Part shown: positions 11,987 through 22,610 of the stretch, piece after piece | How positions within the stretch are numbered: position 1 is the stretch's first letter | How the letters are laid out: each line of letters starts with the position of its first letter | DNA from: Ephemerocybe angulata | Lineage: Eukaryota; Basidiomycota; Agaricomycetes; Agaricales; Psathyrellaceae | Length of the DNA stretch: 64,000 bases | Direction of reading: 5' to 3' | Assembly: GCA_013368325.1 (NCBI GenBank) | Contig: JAACJK010000109.1 | Location: forward strand, 62,001-126,000 | The notes under the pieces: generated by a model | Seen by the model: only the letters and a program-made list of their open reading frames with translations | Database searches by the model: none | Told to the model about the DNA's origin: nothing | Position numbers and translations under genes: made by a program

Positions 11987-14900
11987 TTTGCGACACCCGT
12001 TTTCTTGATGCCTCATCCTGCTCGATCGTGTTCTCCTCCTCCTTCTTGACTGGTTAACATTATATTCCCTCATCCACATATTCACGACTACTATGCCTTC
12101 CTGTCCCTTGCGTTTTCGCTAGTTTCCATCGTCTCCACACATCTTCGGAGCACCGCATCGGTTCATACATCTAGTTCTCTTTATACAGGGACAATAAGTA
12201 ACGCACGCATTCGTTGCATGTTATATCACTTTGTGCACGCCATCCATCCCTCCATCCCTCCCACTCATTCATATACAGTATTTCCATACAGGCCACCCAC
12301 TAGACGCTTGTTTCTGCAACGCGCATGATTTCCTCGACTTATTTCTTGTTCTCGATGTTTCGCTCGTGTAACTAATAGTTTGTACTACTACGTATCTGCT
12401 AGACTGGTTTAACTCTTTCCAACGGCAATCTGTCAGTTCGTCGCCAAAGACGGATGAGCTTGATAACGCGCGCATTCTCGGATGAGGTTAGAAATGACGT
12501 CAGCGGGTTGCTGTTATCTGTAGTTCCCACGGCACGCCCCTTGCTTGTTCTGATGGTGCTTTGATCCTGGTCAAGGTCGAAACTTGGTCGCACGCGGTCC
12601 GCTCGTGTCGTATCGCAAGGGCCAACCAACTCTAGGACTTGGATCATTGGTCAGGGCGCTTGTATTTGGCTGGCTCCGCTGGATGATGCTGTCCGACGTT
12701 TGCGCTTGAGGTGAGTAAGTTCGCGTCATGCATCTCCTGTTGGTCTTTTTGAGTCTTGACTCGGAGGGTTACTAACGAATCGTCTTTCTCAAGCTTGCTG
12801 GACGGTATGCGGTCATTGCTCTTGGAAATCCTCGTTCTTGTCCATCGGTCAGCGGTGACCGGGTCGCATCCTGTATGATGAATCTGCCCATTACACTTAA
12901 GCAGAAGCTATCCTTAGCTATCCGAACGCCTTGTAAGAGCGCGTGGTTACTTGTTTTCTCCAGTGCTTAACTCGGCTCGTTGCTCATCTATCATCACTTA
13001 GCTTCAAACAAGTTGATAGTATGCGCTCTTGAGAACACTCGAATAGAGCCTCTGACACGTTCTGGATGTTGCCCATCCGCCAGCCAGGGACTTTCTCGCC
13101 TCCGGTCTATGGAGCTTACCACGGTGTTGCTCTCGGATCTCCCGCCTTTGCCATCCGAAACTTTGCCAAGGTGGGCGCCTGTTTGTCCCTTGTGGAATTT
13201 AGATTTGTCTCGCGGAAACGCCCTATCCGCGCAGATGCTCCCAGCGCTCGGCGAGCGTTTTGAGTATGTCAACCTACTTTGCTAGTGAGTCCACTTTCGA
13301 TCTCTGGAGCTCTGGAAGGACTGCACTAATTCCTGCAAACCCGATGCTGGTCATCTCATGATCAGGGCTTTATAGACCCTTCGACTTGCTCAGTTCTAAG
13401 CTGTCTCTTCAAACGGACTTTTTCCTGAGCCTAATATTCAAAGGGGCTCGTTCTCTCTTCCCGATTCACAAGCCTGAGTGTTTGGGACTTATTCGAGAGG
13501 TATTAAACTTCACCGCCATTTTCCTTTGGCCGGATCGCTTAGCATCCGAGCTCGCTGCGGTTATCGCAGGGGAATCTCTGCTAGAACCTTCTCGCAAGGT
13601 ATCTCAGCCCTGAAGACACGAATCATCGATGCTGGCTTAACATTCCTGATTGGGTTTCTAAGGCGCCAATTTTGGAGGCTGTTCTAAGCATGGAAGACAA
13701 GAACAGCATTGAGTACGGCTACGATATCTGAAGAATACGATCAGGATCGCTTGAACCTTGGCCTGATTTTATCTGCCGCCGTTTCTGCTCATCCGGAGAG
13801 CGCCCGCCGCCGCGGCTGGCCAAATCCTCATCCCGAGTTCGAAGTGGCTTCCGGGCTCCAAGCCTGAGAGAAACTTCTCTGCGACAAAGGCTCACTACAC
13901 CTCCTTGCAATGAAGGCGCTGAATTCAACGTTTCGGGTTTCTTCCATTTCATGTACAACCGGTAGCGTGGTCCTCGTTCGGTCTCTCGGCGCCTTGTTTA
14001 CTGAAATGCTACGGGCGCTAGATTACTTTCTATAGGGCACAAGTCCTTAGGAAAACGGGAGAGCCTCAGCGTTCTGGGTTATAGGATACTATCCACTACT
14101 CGGTCTTCCAACCTTGTGCTATTCAGGCATCGACCCTGACAGAGGGATCAAAAAGTCCAGAAGGTGAATTCGTACAGCAAACCTTGATATGTTCTTTCAA
14201 GTGGCTCTGGCGCAGTCACAATTCCTGGCGCTTGTGAGACCATTGACAGCCTCCAGATGCTTCCGACCTTCCACGACTATCAAGTATACCAACATTGTTT
14301 CCACTACCTGGCAAGTGTCGTACTTGTTGACAGGCTTCAATGACGCATACACACGGCTCACTGGAAAGCCTAACGAAATAGACGAACACACGTATCCACG
14401 TGTTGTACGCGGGGCTGCCCCCAGATATCCTCCGCTTCTTGCACAGGAACATGGCAGGAACGTTGAACATTGCCACCCTGTACACTGACATTAGGGGATT
14501 GATTTCAGGTGTGAACTGAAACGGGATCCACGAAAGCTGATCTGACCGTAGTCACACGTAATCTCTGACAAGGACCAGACGCATGGGTGAGTGATACCAA
14601 AATCTGGGTACCTATTTCAGGCGTCACGATAACGGGTTCATATCAACAAACAGGGTAAACGTAGACCTCAACCGCTTCGTTTGATGTTTTATGTACTCGT
14701 AAGTCCTTTGTTCTGCACGCGGGGCTATCTCGCTATCTCCAGCTAACAGAAAGCGGGCTCCTACAGTTCTACAGGATCTATGACCTCGTCGAGAATATGC
14801 TGTTTCGATCCCTTGACTTGATCACTGGATTGCAAATAGGCGCCCGAAGAGGCCACTGGTATCGGCATGGCCTTCGATCAACATCCTTTTTGCTTGAAAC

Positions 14901-15022
14901 CGAGCGGTGCTGCGGTATCGCTCAAAAGTATTCACCATAAGGCAGCTCCAGCATTGTGATGGTGGATCCTCTATTATATAGACCAGTTTTTCAAGGACAG
15001 AGGCTCACATAAACATTCTGCG
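11987..15022. other. Gene-free stretch
   Basis: Three kilobases between the Sch9 stop and the P450 start. The first few hundred bases are T/C-rich and probably the Sch9 3' UTR. The remainder holds short open frames only, without recognisable domains or splice-consistent joins. An open frame near 14190-14490 was examined and not recognised. Confidence 0.5.
14975..14980 (+). promoter_or_regulatory. Probable TATA box of the P450 gene
   Basis: TATATA in the context CTATTATATAGACC, about 45 bp upstream of the P450 ATG, at the end of an otherwise gene-free stretch. Confidence 0.4.
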
Positions 15023-17071
15023 ATGCATTATCTACTCGTTGCTCTGACCTTAGGGCTCACTCTACTTCTGCTTCGAATTCTCACTCGAGCGGCCTCAACC
15101 CGCTACAACTTGCCACCGGGACCTCAAGGAGGATTCATCTTAGGGATGAGAAGGTTGCTTCCTTCAGTCGAGCCATGGAAGACGTACGCAAGGTGGAGTC
15201 AAGTGTATGGAGGTACGTTGAAACCTGTCTGCCGCTGAGTGCACTTATTAACCCATTATCTACCGTACTTTCACTAGACCCAGTCATATCATTCAGAGTC
15301 TATAACCGCCACATCGTGGTACTCAACTCTGCACAAGCAATATCAGACTTGTTGGAGAGGAAGGCGGAGATATACTCGGACCGGCCAATGTCGTGGATGT
15401 ACAACGTCATCTGCGACCGAGGCAAAGCGATATTTAACATCTCGTCCTCGAATCCCCGACACAAACAGTACCGAAAAATACTCCAGAGTGGACTGGGGCT
15501 GCGAGCAATTCGGGAATACCTTCCTTTGATCCAACAGGAGTCGTTGCGCCTCGCACTCGGGCTCATACAAAGCCCCGAACAACTTGTTACTCATATTCAG
15601 AGGTCAGTGGCTGATGTAGACGCTGAAATATAGAATGTCGTTGACGATAGCACGTTAGGAACTCCGCGGCCGTCATTATGAAGGTCGCCTTCGGGTATAT
15701 GATCACAGACGATGACCCCTTTATTAAGGTGGCCGACGAAGCGTCGAGGATCTCGGGGTGGGCAACGCAGCCTGGTCGGTGGCTAGTTGACCACCATCCT
15801 ATAAGTATGTTTCAAGACATTCTCTGGAAAAGTCCATTTAACGAGTTGCCCCACAGTTCGATTATTTCCTTCTTGGCTCCCTGGAATGGGATGGAAACGA
15901 CAAGGCCTAGCGTGGAGGGCAAGGTTGCGCTATCTCGCTGAGATACAGCACCAGTGGCTTCAAGAAAAAATGGCAAGCACAACATCTACCTAAACCGCTA
16001 TGCACTCTTTGCTGATAATCATTGAACTATCAGGCCTCTGGTATCCATACAGACTGTTTCACCTCGAGATTGCTTTCGCCCGATGATGGGAACATTTGCA
16101 GTCCTGAGGATGTGGACACCATCAAATGGTGTGCAGGCGCACTCTATGCTGGGGCGGGGGATACGGTATGTGGCTTGGTGTTGATTTCCCGTGGCATAAC
16201 GGAGTCGCTGATATTTTCCAACTCATCGCATTGACAGACCGTATCTGCGATCATTTCGTTTGTTCTCCTTATGGCCCTGCATCCTGAAGTTCAGGTGAAA
16301 GCCAGAGAGGAGATTCGAGCAACTTTTGGAGACCTTGTCATGAACTACACGGACGTTTCCTCTACTTCTTCCAGGGCCCGCGATCTCACTCATTCGAAAG
16401 CTCACGAGGACGATGTTGACTTAAATCAAATCTCCCGCCTGCCTTACCTCAATGCGATCATGAAGGAGGTTTTGAGGTTCGCCCCTGTCGGGAATATGGG
16501 TGAGGAGTGCTTCTTGGATTTACAATGCAACCCTCCTCTCCCTTTTTCTGACGTTCGATCGTAGCGCTCCCCCATCGTGTCACGGAAGAGGATGTGTACA
16601 GAGGGTATCGGATACCAAAGGATGCGTCTATCATTGCCAACGTCTGGTGCGTCTTTTCACCGATGTTTTCTTCAAACTGGACTCACTGGGTCTAAACATA
16701 CGTCCTCTAGGGCAGTGCTGCATGACCCCTCGATATACCCGGAGCCATTCACTTTCTCCCCAGAACGATTTATGCCCTCGTCCCCGAGCAATTCGGAGCG
16801 ATCAACGCCACAACCAGATTCCAAACAATGGTCGTTTGGATTTGGCAAGCGCGCGTGCCCTGGTAAGCGGATAAGCGGACTCCTCCTGACATGGCTAACT
16901 TACCACACCTTCGACCATCCAGGGATTAATTTTGCTGAGACGACTATGCTTTTTGCGATGTTCAACATCCTTTTGCGATGCAAAATTTCCCTGCCCAGTG
17001 GTGCTACTAAACCGGTCGAGGTCGAGTTTACCACCGGAATCACCAGGTCCGGAAATACACAACGCATCTAA
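15023..17071 (+). CDS. Cytochrome P450 monooxygenase
   Basis: Microsomal heme-thiolate monooxygenase; substrate unknown. Nine exons (15023..15212, 15278..15602, 15659..15804, 15857..15972, 16034..16165, 16238..16499, 16565..16646, 16711..16862, 16923..17071) sum to 1554 nt, 517 aa. An N-terminal membrane anchor (LLVALTLGLTLLLLRIL) is followed by the proline hinge LPPGP. Further motifs: I-helix AGAGDTTVSAI, K-helix ExxR as KEVLR, PERF, and the heme loop FGFGKRACPG with the cysteine ligand. The Cys-Pro-Gly is split by the last intron. The fourth intron starts with GC (GCAAGC..CAG at 15973..16033) rather than GT; without it the frame is lost. An insert of about 35 residues lies between the I and K helices. 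Family number not assigned. No biosynthetic partner genes are next to it. Confidence 0.93.
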
Positions 17072-17996
17072 GATCGAATGACAAACTGACGTGAAAACTC
17101 TTCCAGTCATATCAAACTGTTCCCGATTGTAGTGGAGCCTATACAGACTACATGAGCTAAGGACGGTCTTCCATGGTCTGAACTCACAAATCAGCGGAGT
17201 TTTGCATTTCTATATAGCTAGCTAGGTTTTTGGTCGTCGTCCATGCACTGCACTGGCAGTGACTCAAGTTACAAGTACCGTAATTTGTTGTAAGCATTCC
17301 ATCATGAATACAAGCAACCCATCTCAACGTATCTGTGGTCGATATTCTGTTGCCGGGACTGCGGATTTACCCATCCGTTAGAAATAACAGGGATCCAGAA
17401 GCAACAGCAGAAAGGCCAGACCGCTCAGTAAACAGTGCGATTATATTCAATCTTCTCGTATGATTGTCTTGTGCGTATATATTCTAAGATAGTAGAGGGA
17501 GTGTCTCAAAGAGAGTTGAGTTCTGAAGGCCCTAAAGGCCTTCTTCGAGAACCACACTCACTCTGAAGAGATTAAGTTTGGTATCGAGAGGGTTTCTAAG
17601 AGTAAGTATGTATAGAGGGAAGGGGCCAAGACAATGCAGGTGTGTGGCAGGTTGCAATCCGAAAGATTTGTTGAGGTCCCAATTATAGGTCAAATGGCAA
17701 GGCCAAAAAGTAGAAATGGCATGAAAAGCCGTCACAATCGCCCCCAAGAGCAGGAGTTGTAAGGACGAGGGTACCAGAACGGTTCGAGGTGAATGGAACG
17801 TAGGGAAGTCGTAAGAAAGAGAGAGACTAAGGGTAGTGATACAAATCGTTACAGTGAAATAGGAGGCGAATAAATAATGCCGATGCGTGCCCAGTAAGCA
17901 TAGAGTATCATGGTGCAGGTTGAGGAAAGATGACAAATGCCCAGAAATATGAAGAGAGAGAGAGAGAGATGCCAAATGGTTTTGGAACGTGGAAGG
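17072..17996. other. Intergenic region with hairpin and GA microsatellite
   Basis: Convergent 3' regions of the P450 and the Apd1-like gene. It contains a perfect 7-bp stem with a 5-nt loop at 17525-17543 (GAAGGCC/GGCCTTC) and a (GA)n run at about 17951-17969. A 147-codon open frame on the minus strand (17532-17975) is low-complexity Leu/Ser and is not supported as a gene. Confidence 0.5.
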
Positions 17997-19437
17997 TTAC
18001 CAGTCGTTCAAACTTTTGCAGTTTGGTTTGGAAAGATTCATGCCTCCACGTAGCAGAGGCGGGAGCACCAGGCCTTTGATGATGGTGTTCTCAACGATGG
18101 AATCGACGTCGTGGGGTGTCACACGGCCATACCACACTCCGGAGCCCGACGGTGTGTAGATCTAAGTAGCACGGCAGAATCGAAATCAGTTTCCATAACA
18201 TGAAAGTCCTTCAGCTCGTCAAACGAGAAGCTCGGAAAAAGGCTTACAATGACGTTGCCAGCGTACTTATGCCCACCAACGTGCGATACCATGAGGATGA
18301 GAGCACGCTTCGACTCTGTGCTCTCTTTTAGCTGTAGAGCGATATTCTCTTCCCGTTGCTCCGGAGTAACGTTCAGCTCTTCGAGTGGCGCCCCCATTGT
18401 GTGAGAAGGATGTTCCAGTTCAGTGTCAGCCTCCCATCCTTGCGCTTCGAGAGACTTGATGAGGGCTGTAATGCTGTCAGGATAGGACTAATGAACTCTT
18501 TCTAGATGACTAACCATGTTCTAGTTTAGGTGCTGCGATTCCACAGCGTGCGTCTCTCCTCCTGTGAGAGCCTAAATTAGGAGGACGGGTCAGTACGGAG
18601 ATGAGGCAGGCAGAGTGTCTGCGCCTGATAAACGGAACGGTGTACTTACAGAGCAGTATAACGCAGGAGTACGGTAAAACCCAGGTTTTCAGCGGGCTCT
18701 TTTCGAGGAAAGCTCCACGCTGGTCCAATTCCGGTTTCACCGCGCTGTCCCAAAGATCCTGTGCGCCTTGCACATTCCGGCGGACCTCTGTAACGACCTT
18801 GTAATCCGGAAACACGAGTACAGTCTCGCGGTCGTGGTCCTCGCACAACGTCCGGTGACTGCCGTTCAGCGTAGAAATTTTGGTAGCGTCGGAAGGACGG
18901 AAGACGCCTGCGTGCAGTTTTGGTGACTTGGGAGCGCCGTTTCCGTGATCATGTTTCCCATGCCCGTGCTTATGGTTGTGGTCGTCTTTCGCTTGGGCTT
19001 TGTGGGTTCGAATGACTTCTGCCATCGAAGCAGCGAGAGAGCCAGAAGCTTCTGTGATATCGCGCTCCCAGTCAGAACGCCCTGTTGAAATCACAATCTG
19101 GTTTCCGAGAAAAGGCCTCTGGTTAATTGATGCTGCATAAACTGAAAACGCGAACGCACCTGGCGTTGGTAGGGCTTGACGGTGCCCAGCATAGGGGTCT
19201 CCATGTCGATGTCAAAGCCTCGTCGTGGATATGCGTCATGGCCTTAATGACGAACGCGCGCGTTCGGTGAGCTGGTTATCTGATAAAGTCTAGGAACTGA
19301 CCCAGGTCGCAAGGATCCGAACACGACCGACAGTCAGCCGAAGATACCGGGACATCCACAGCCCTGAGTGTTCCACATAGCGGGTCATGGTCGTCGTGTC
19401 CGAAGACAAGCCCGGAGAGCTTCCTCAGAGACAGCAT
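17997..19437 (-). CDS. Apd1/Aim32-type sucrase/ferredoxin-like protein
   Basis: Thioredoxin-fold ferredoxin-like protein expected to bind a 2Fe-2S cluster. Yeast relatives Apd1 and Aim32 are cytosolic and mitochondrial. Six exons (19437..19302, 19242..19160, 19097..18650, 18571..18515, 18465..18248, 18161..17997) sum to 1107 nt, 368 aa. N-terminal part: VPVSSADCRSCSDPCDLGHD, then METPMLGTVKPYQRQIVIST. C-terminal part: CSHRRRDARCGIAAPKLE followed by SHVGGHKYAGNVIIYTPSG, the Cys/His positions that hold the cluster in this family. A histidine-rich loop at residues about 112-124 (DHNHKHGHGKHDHG) interrupts the linker. It is divergent to the sirtuin gene, with 219 bp between starts. Confidence 0.85.
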
Positions 19438-19656
19438 TGGCGGGGAGGAAAAAGGAGTATGGGCGGGACCTGGGGATTGGGGCAGGGACGTATGACAGTT
19501 TACATGGGATTGGAGCCAACTCGGTTCGCTCACCGCTATAAGGTCCAGACTGCATTACGCTAGCAGTATCAGATAAGATTGATTTGGGGCTGGTATTAGT
19601 CAGCCAACGACTTCCTTCCGCTGCCAACGCATGCAATCTCCGCTCGGACCTTCCTC
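19438..19656. promoter_or_regulatory. Shared upstream region of Apd1-like and sirtuin genes
   Basis: The 219 bp between the two divergent start codons must hold both promoters. No clear TATA box was found. Confidence 0.4.
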
Positions 19657-20685
19657 ATGCCTTCCACCGATATCGATGCCTTCAAACACCTTTTGGGCAC
19701 TTCAAAGCACATTATTGCCGTAGCTGGGGCTGGTTTATCAGCAGCCTCTGGTACTCATATTTTACAATGTGCTCTCAAATGCACGCTGAGCAAGCCTTCG
19801 TTCCTCTAGGAATACCAACTTTCAGAGGAGCTGGTGGAATGTGGAGGAAATATGATGCAATGTCTCTGGCGACACCCGAAGCATTTGAGCAAAATCCATC
19901 CCTTGTGTGGCAATTCTATCATTACAGGAGAGAGGCGTGGGTACACTTCCGAAGAAGTCTCCCAGATGACCGCTCAACGTCGTTACTTATAGCGCTCTGA
20001 AAGCCGAACCTAACGCCGCCCATCTTGTCCTGTCGAAATTTTCCATACCAGATATCCGACATGCAGTGGCGCCGAGTTCATCCTTCACTTTAATAACGCA
20101 GAACGTAGACAATTTAAGCCCTCGAGCAAACGAGCGTGTCTTTGCCAAGCATGGCGCCCCGCCAGCCAGCGAACCTCCCCACATCTTCGAGATGCACGGC
20201 AGGCTATTCGACGTCAATTGCACCAATCCAAATTGCGAACATACCGAGTTTAACACGGCCTCCCCCATCTGCGAAGCTCTCAAGGGAACCGAGAAGTTAG
20301 TGGAGGAGCAACATCTAGACTCTGATCTCCCGGTGGATCAACTTCCTCATTGTAGCAAGTGCGGGGCACTGACACGACCAGGAGTTGTCTGGTTTGGGGA
20401 GATACCTCATGACCTCCATCGCATCGATAAACTGGTCCAACAGGCGGACCTGTGTTTGGTGGTTGGAACTTCATCAACTGTAAGCGCCCAAGAAAACATG
20501 ACTCAGGATGATTACTCACAGATCATCAACAGGTATATCCAGCGGCAGGCTACGCGGTAGAAGTTGCAGAGAATGGAGGGAAAGTCGCGGTGTTCAATGC
20601 GGAAGACACGGGGGCTACTGAGGGCGCCGACTTTGTTTTCGTCGGCCCTTGCGAGACTACCCTTCCGAAGGCGTTAGGCATCTAG
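19657..20685 (+). CDS. NAD-dependent deacylase, SIRT5 type (sirtuin)
   Basis: Sirtuin that removes acyl groups from lysines using NAD. Exons 19657..19750, 19810..19936, 19993..20479 and 20533..20685 give 286 aa. Motifs: [22 protein letters not shown], catalytic His 142 in FEMHGRLF, zinc cysteines 150, 155, 194 and 197, PGVVWFGE and [15 protein letters not shown]. The class III hallmark WQFYHYRRE is present, with Tyr68 and Arg71 matching the SIRT5 Tyr/Arg pair that binds the carboxylate of succinyl, malonyl or glutaryl groups; from this, desuccinylase-like activity is inferred. The closing [11 protein letters not shown] also matches SIRT5. No clear mitochondrial presequence is seen, so location is open. 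Confidence 0.92.
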
Positions 20686-20937
20686 CCGCAAGAGCCGGTT
20701 GTGTTTCCGAGCGACCGAGTCGCGCAAGCCAACCAGGAAGAATACCATCTTGTACGATCACTATTCACGCATGCGCCCGCATACTTTCCCGGAAGAAATT
20801 GCGAATTATTATAACGTAGTAGTCTGTATGTCCAAACGCGAAGGCAAAAAGACCACAGATGCGGTATCTTTGAAACTGAATGTAAGCTGCATATCGAGGT
20901 ATACTTTGGGTTACCACAACACTCGTTCAGTACTCAC

Positions 20938-21489
20938 CTAAACTTGCTTCCTGTCCAATGACTCATTCGCCAGCAACTCCGGGATGGCATTCTCCACCGC
21001 CTCCAAGCCTGGCCTGACGATCCCCTGGGGGTTCGACATGTTCAGACCATAGAGGGCCTCGATGACCTTCTTTTCCCGCCGGTTCCTCTTCTGTGCGCTC
21101 CAGTTCTCTCCGTCGGAAGGTGTCTTAGATAGCTCGCTGTGAACGACGTCCGCAATCTTGGGCTCGGCTCTCCTCCTGTCCACTACAGTGTACAGCTCGG
21201 CTGGTGTGGGCATCTGCGCGAGGGCATCCTTCTCCTTGGTTTCATTGAGCAAAGCCTCGTTGATCTTTTCAATCAAGTTTTCTTGGGTAATGAAGGTGTC
21301 CGCTTGGTGGTACAGAGAAACCAACGCCCGCAGCTTCTCGCGAGGTAACGCACTACGTGTTTGCCGTGTCTGTTTTTTCGACGCTGCTTGAGTTGATGAC
21401 GAGGCGACGGCATTCTGGAAGGTGGCTTCCTGCCGGAGAATTCGTGCTGCTGAAGGTGCACATCGCCGCAAGGAAGCTGAGAATGACAT
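20938..21489 (-). CDS. Uncharacterised small protein, probably mitochondrial
   Basis: Single-exon protein of 183 aa from ATG 21489. The start was chosen because it yields an Arg/Ser/Ala-rich amphipathic N-terminus (MSFSASLRRCAPSAARILR) typical of a mitochondrial presequence; the frame stays open further upstream but that part looks like 5' UTR. The body is predicted helical and charged (LPREKLRALVSLYHQADTF, ENLIEKINEALL) with a basic patch QKRNRREKKVIEALYG. I recognise no domain. It is convergent with the sirtuin gene. A donor-like GTGAGT follows the stop codon directly but does not extend the frame. Confidence 0.6.
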   Translation of the reverse strand: MSFSASLRRCAPSAARILRQEATFQNAVASSSTQAASKKQTRQTRSALPREKLRALVSLYHQADTFITQENLIEKINEALLNETKEKDALAQMPTPAELYTVVDRRRAEPKIADVVHSELSKTPSDGENWSAQKRNRREKKVIEALYGLNMSNPQGIVRPGLEAVENAIPELLANESLDRKQV

Positions 21490-21789
21490 GGTAGCAGGAG
21501 CGGAGGTCAATAGTTCACGAAATTCAGTGACGGACTCCGAGGCCCGGGACGGCGAACTTTGATTGGCAACATCGTCTTCTTTATACAACTCTAAATAACG
21601 CGTACACATGCTACCTTTGCTACTGTCCAACCAGGGCCTGGTTCAGCTCGAGCTCGAGCTCGCCCGACTGTTAAGCACGATTCTACTCTCTTTGGCGGAT
21701 TCAAATATCTGAACAAAGTTTGAACGTGTTTCTGCATGAAGGTACATGATGGCTTCACGATTACCACAAGGCTGGCGCTCATGATCACA

Positions 21790-22142
21790 TTAAGCCTTCC
21801 CGAGGATGTTCTTCTCGTAGATTGTGGTAAGCTTGCCAGTGTTGCTGTTCTCGATCTAATTTATGCAGCAGAGGAAGTTTGTTAGACATTATTATGTTCT
21901 GGAAGCATGTAAACCTCATAAGGATCGTCCTGGCTAGCTTGGACGTTATGATCGGCCCTGAGCCTGCCTTCCGGCCTCGGTCAGGACGTCTTTGATTGTG
22001 CCAGTGGACTCGGGGGTGTGAGAGTCGGGCCCTGGTAAGGAGTGAGTCACTCCAGATCACCGAGGGGAATAGTGTGCAACTCCGACGTACCGCCAACGGG
22101 CTTGTAGCGGACAGTCTCTCCGTTCTTGAACTGAGGTGCCAT
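21790..22142 (-). CDS. HVA1/Tudor-domain small protein, with a one-base frame break
   Basis: Exons 22142..22091, 22031..21915 and 21855..21790 encode a protein of about 77 aa of the hypervirulence-associated (HVA1) Tudor-like family, whose function is unknown. Seen: MAPQFKNGETVRYKPVGG, then STGTIKDVLTEAGRQ, then in another frame NVQASQDDPYE, then IENSNTGKLTTIYEKNIL. Exon lengths sum to 235, one base more than a multiple of three. The frame changes between GRQ and NVQAS, at a GGG run near 21955, and without the extra base the family pattern would be continuous. Either a true frameshift or a base-count error in the sequence. Confidence 0.7.
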
Positions 22143-22225
22143 GATGTTGTTATGAGTGTGTTTGGAGTGGTTCGAAAAATGACTTGTGGGTGTGTGAGAT
22201 GAGAGGTCGGAGAGAGCTAGCAAGG

Positions 22226-22235
22226 TTTATATAAT
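22226..22235 (-). promoter_or_regulatory. Probable TATA box of the HVA1-like gene
   Basis: On the minus strand this reads ATTATATAAA, about 85-95 bp upstream of the ATG at 22142. Confidence 0.4.
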
Positions 22236-22610
22236 AGGCCCTAAGGATAGGATGCCAGCCCGTGGTTGTCACTACAAGTTTGAAACGATGCTCAGGAGGA
22301 CTCGGAATTAATTGCGGAAGCGGAGATCCAGCCAGATACCCACTCTTGCATTCTATCTTGTCCAGCAGCGCTTGCGGTCCTAGTAGCCTCTAAGGCCTGT
22401 GGGCTAGAAAGCTTAAACGATTGCATCTTTTCACTGCAGGAAATGTTCACAACGCAACATGCATAGGGTTTCTTGCTCGCCGTCTTGAAGCGCATCTGGC
22501 GGAGAAGAACCAAAGCTATGCACAACGACACTGCCAATGCAAGGGTACTTGTAGAGGATATCATTGGGGTATCGGACACTTATATACAAACAGGTTTCAG
22601 TAAAAAACAA

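Noticed and set aside
14189..14491. Overlapping open frames on both strands
   Set aside because: No recognisable domain and no splice-consistent extension; probably chance or decayed sequence.
17532..17975. 147-codon open frame on the minus strand
   Set aside because: Low-complexity Leu/Ser composition, lies in the 3' flank of the Apd1-like gene, no domain.
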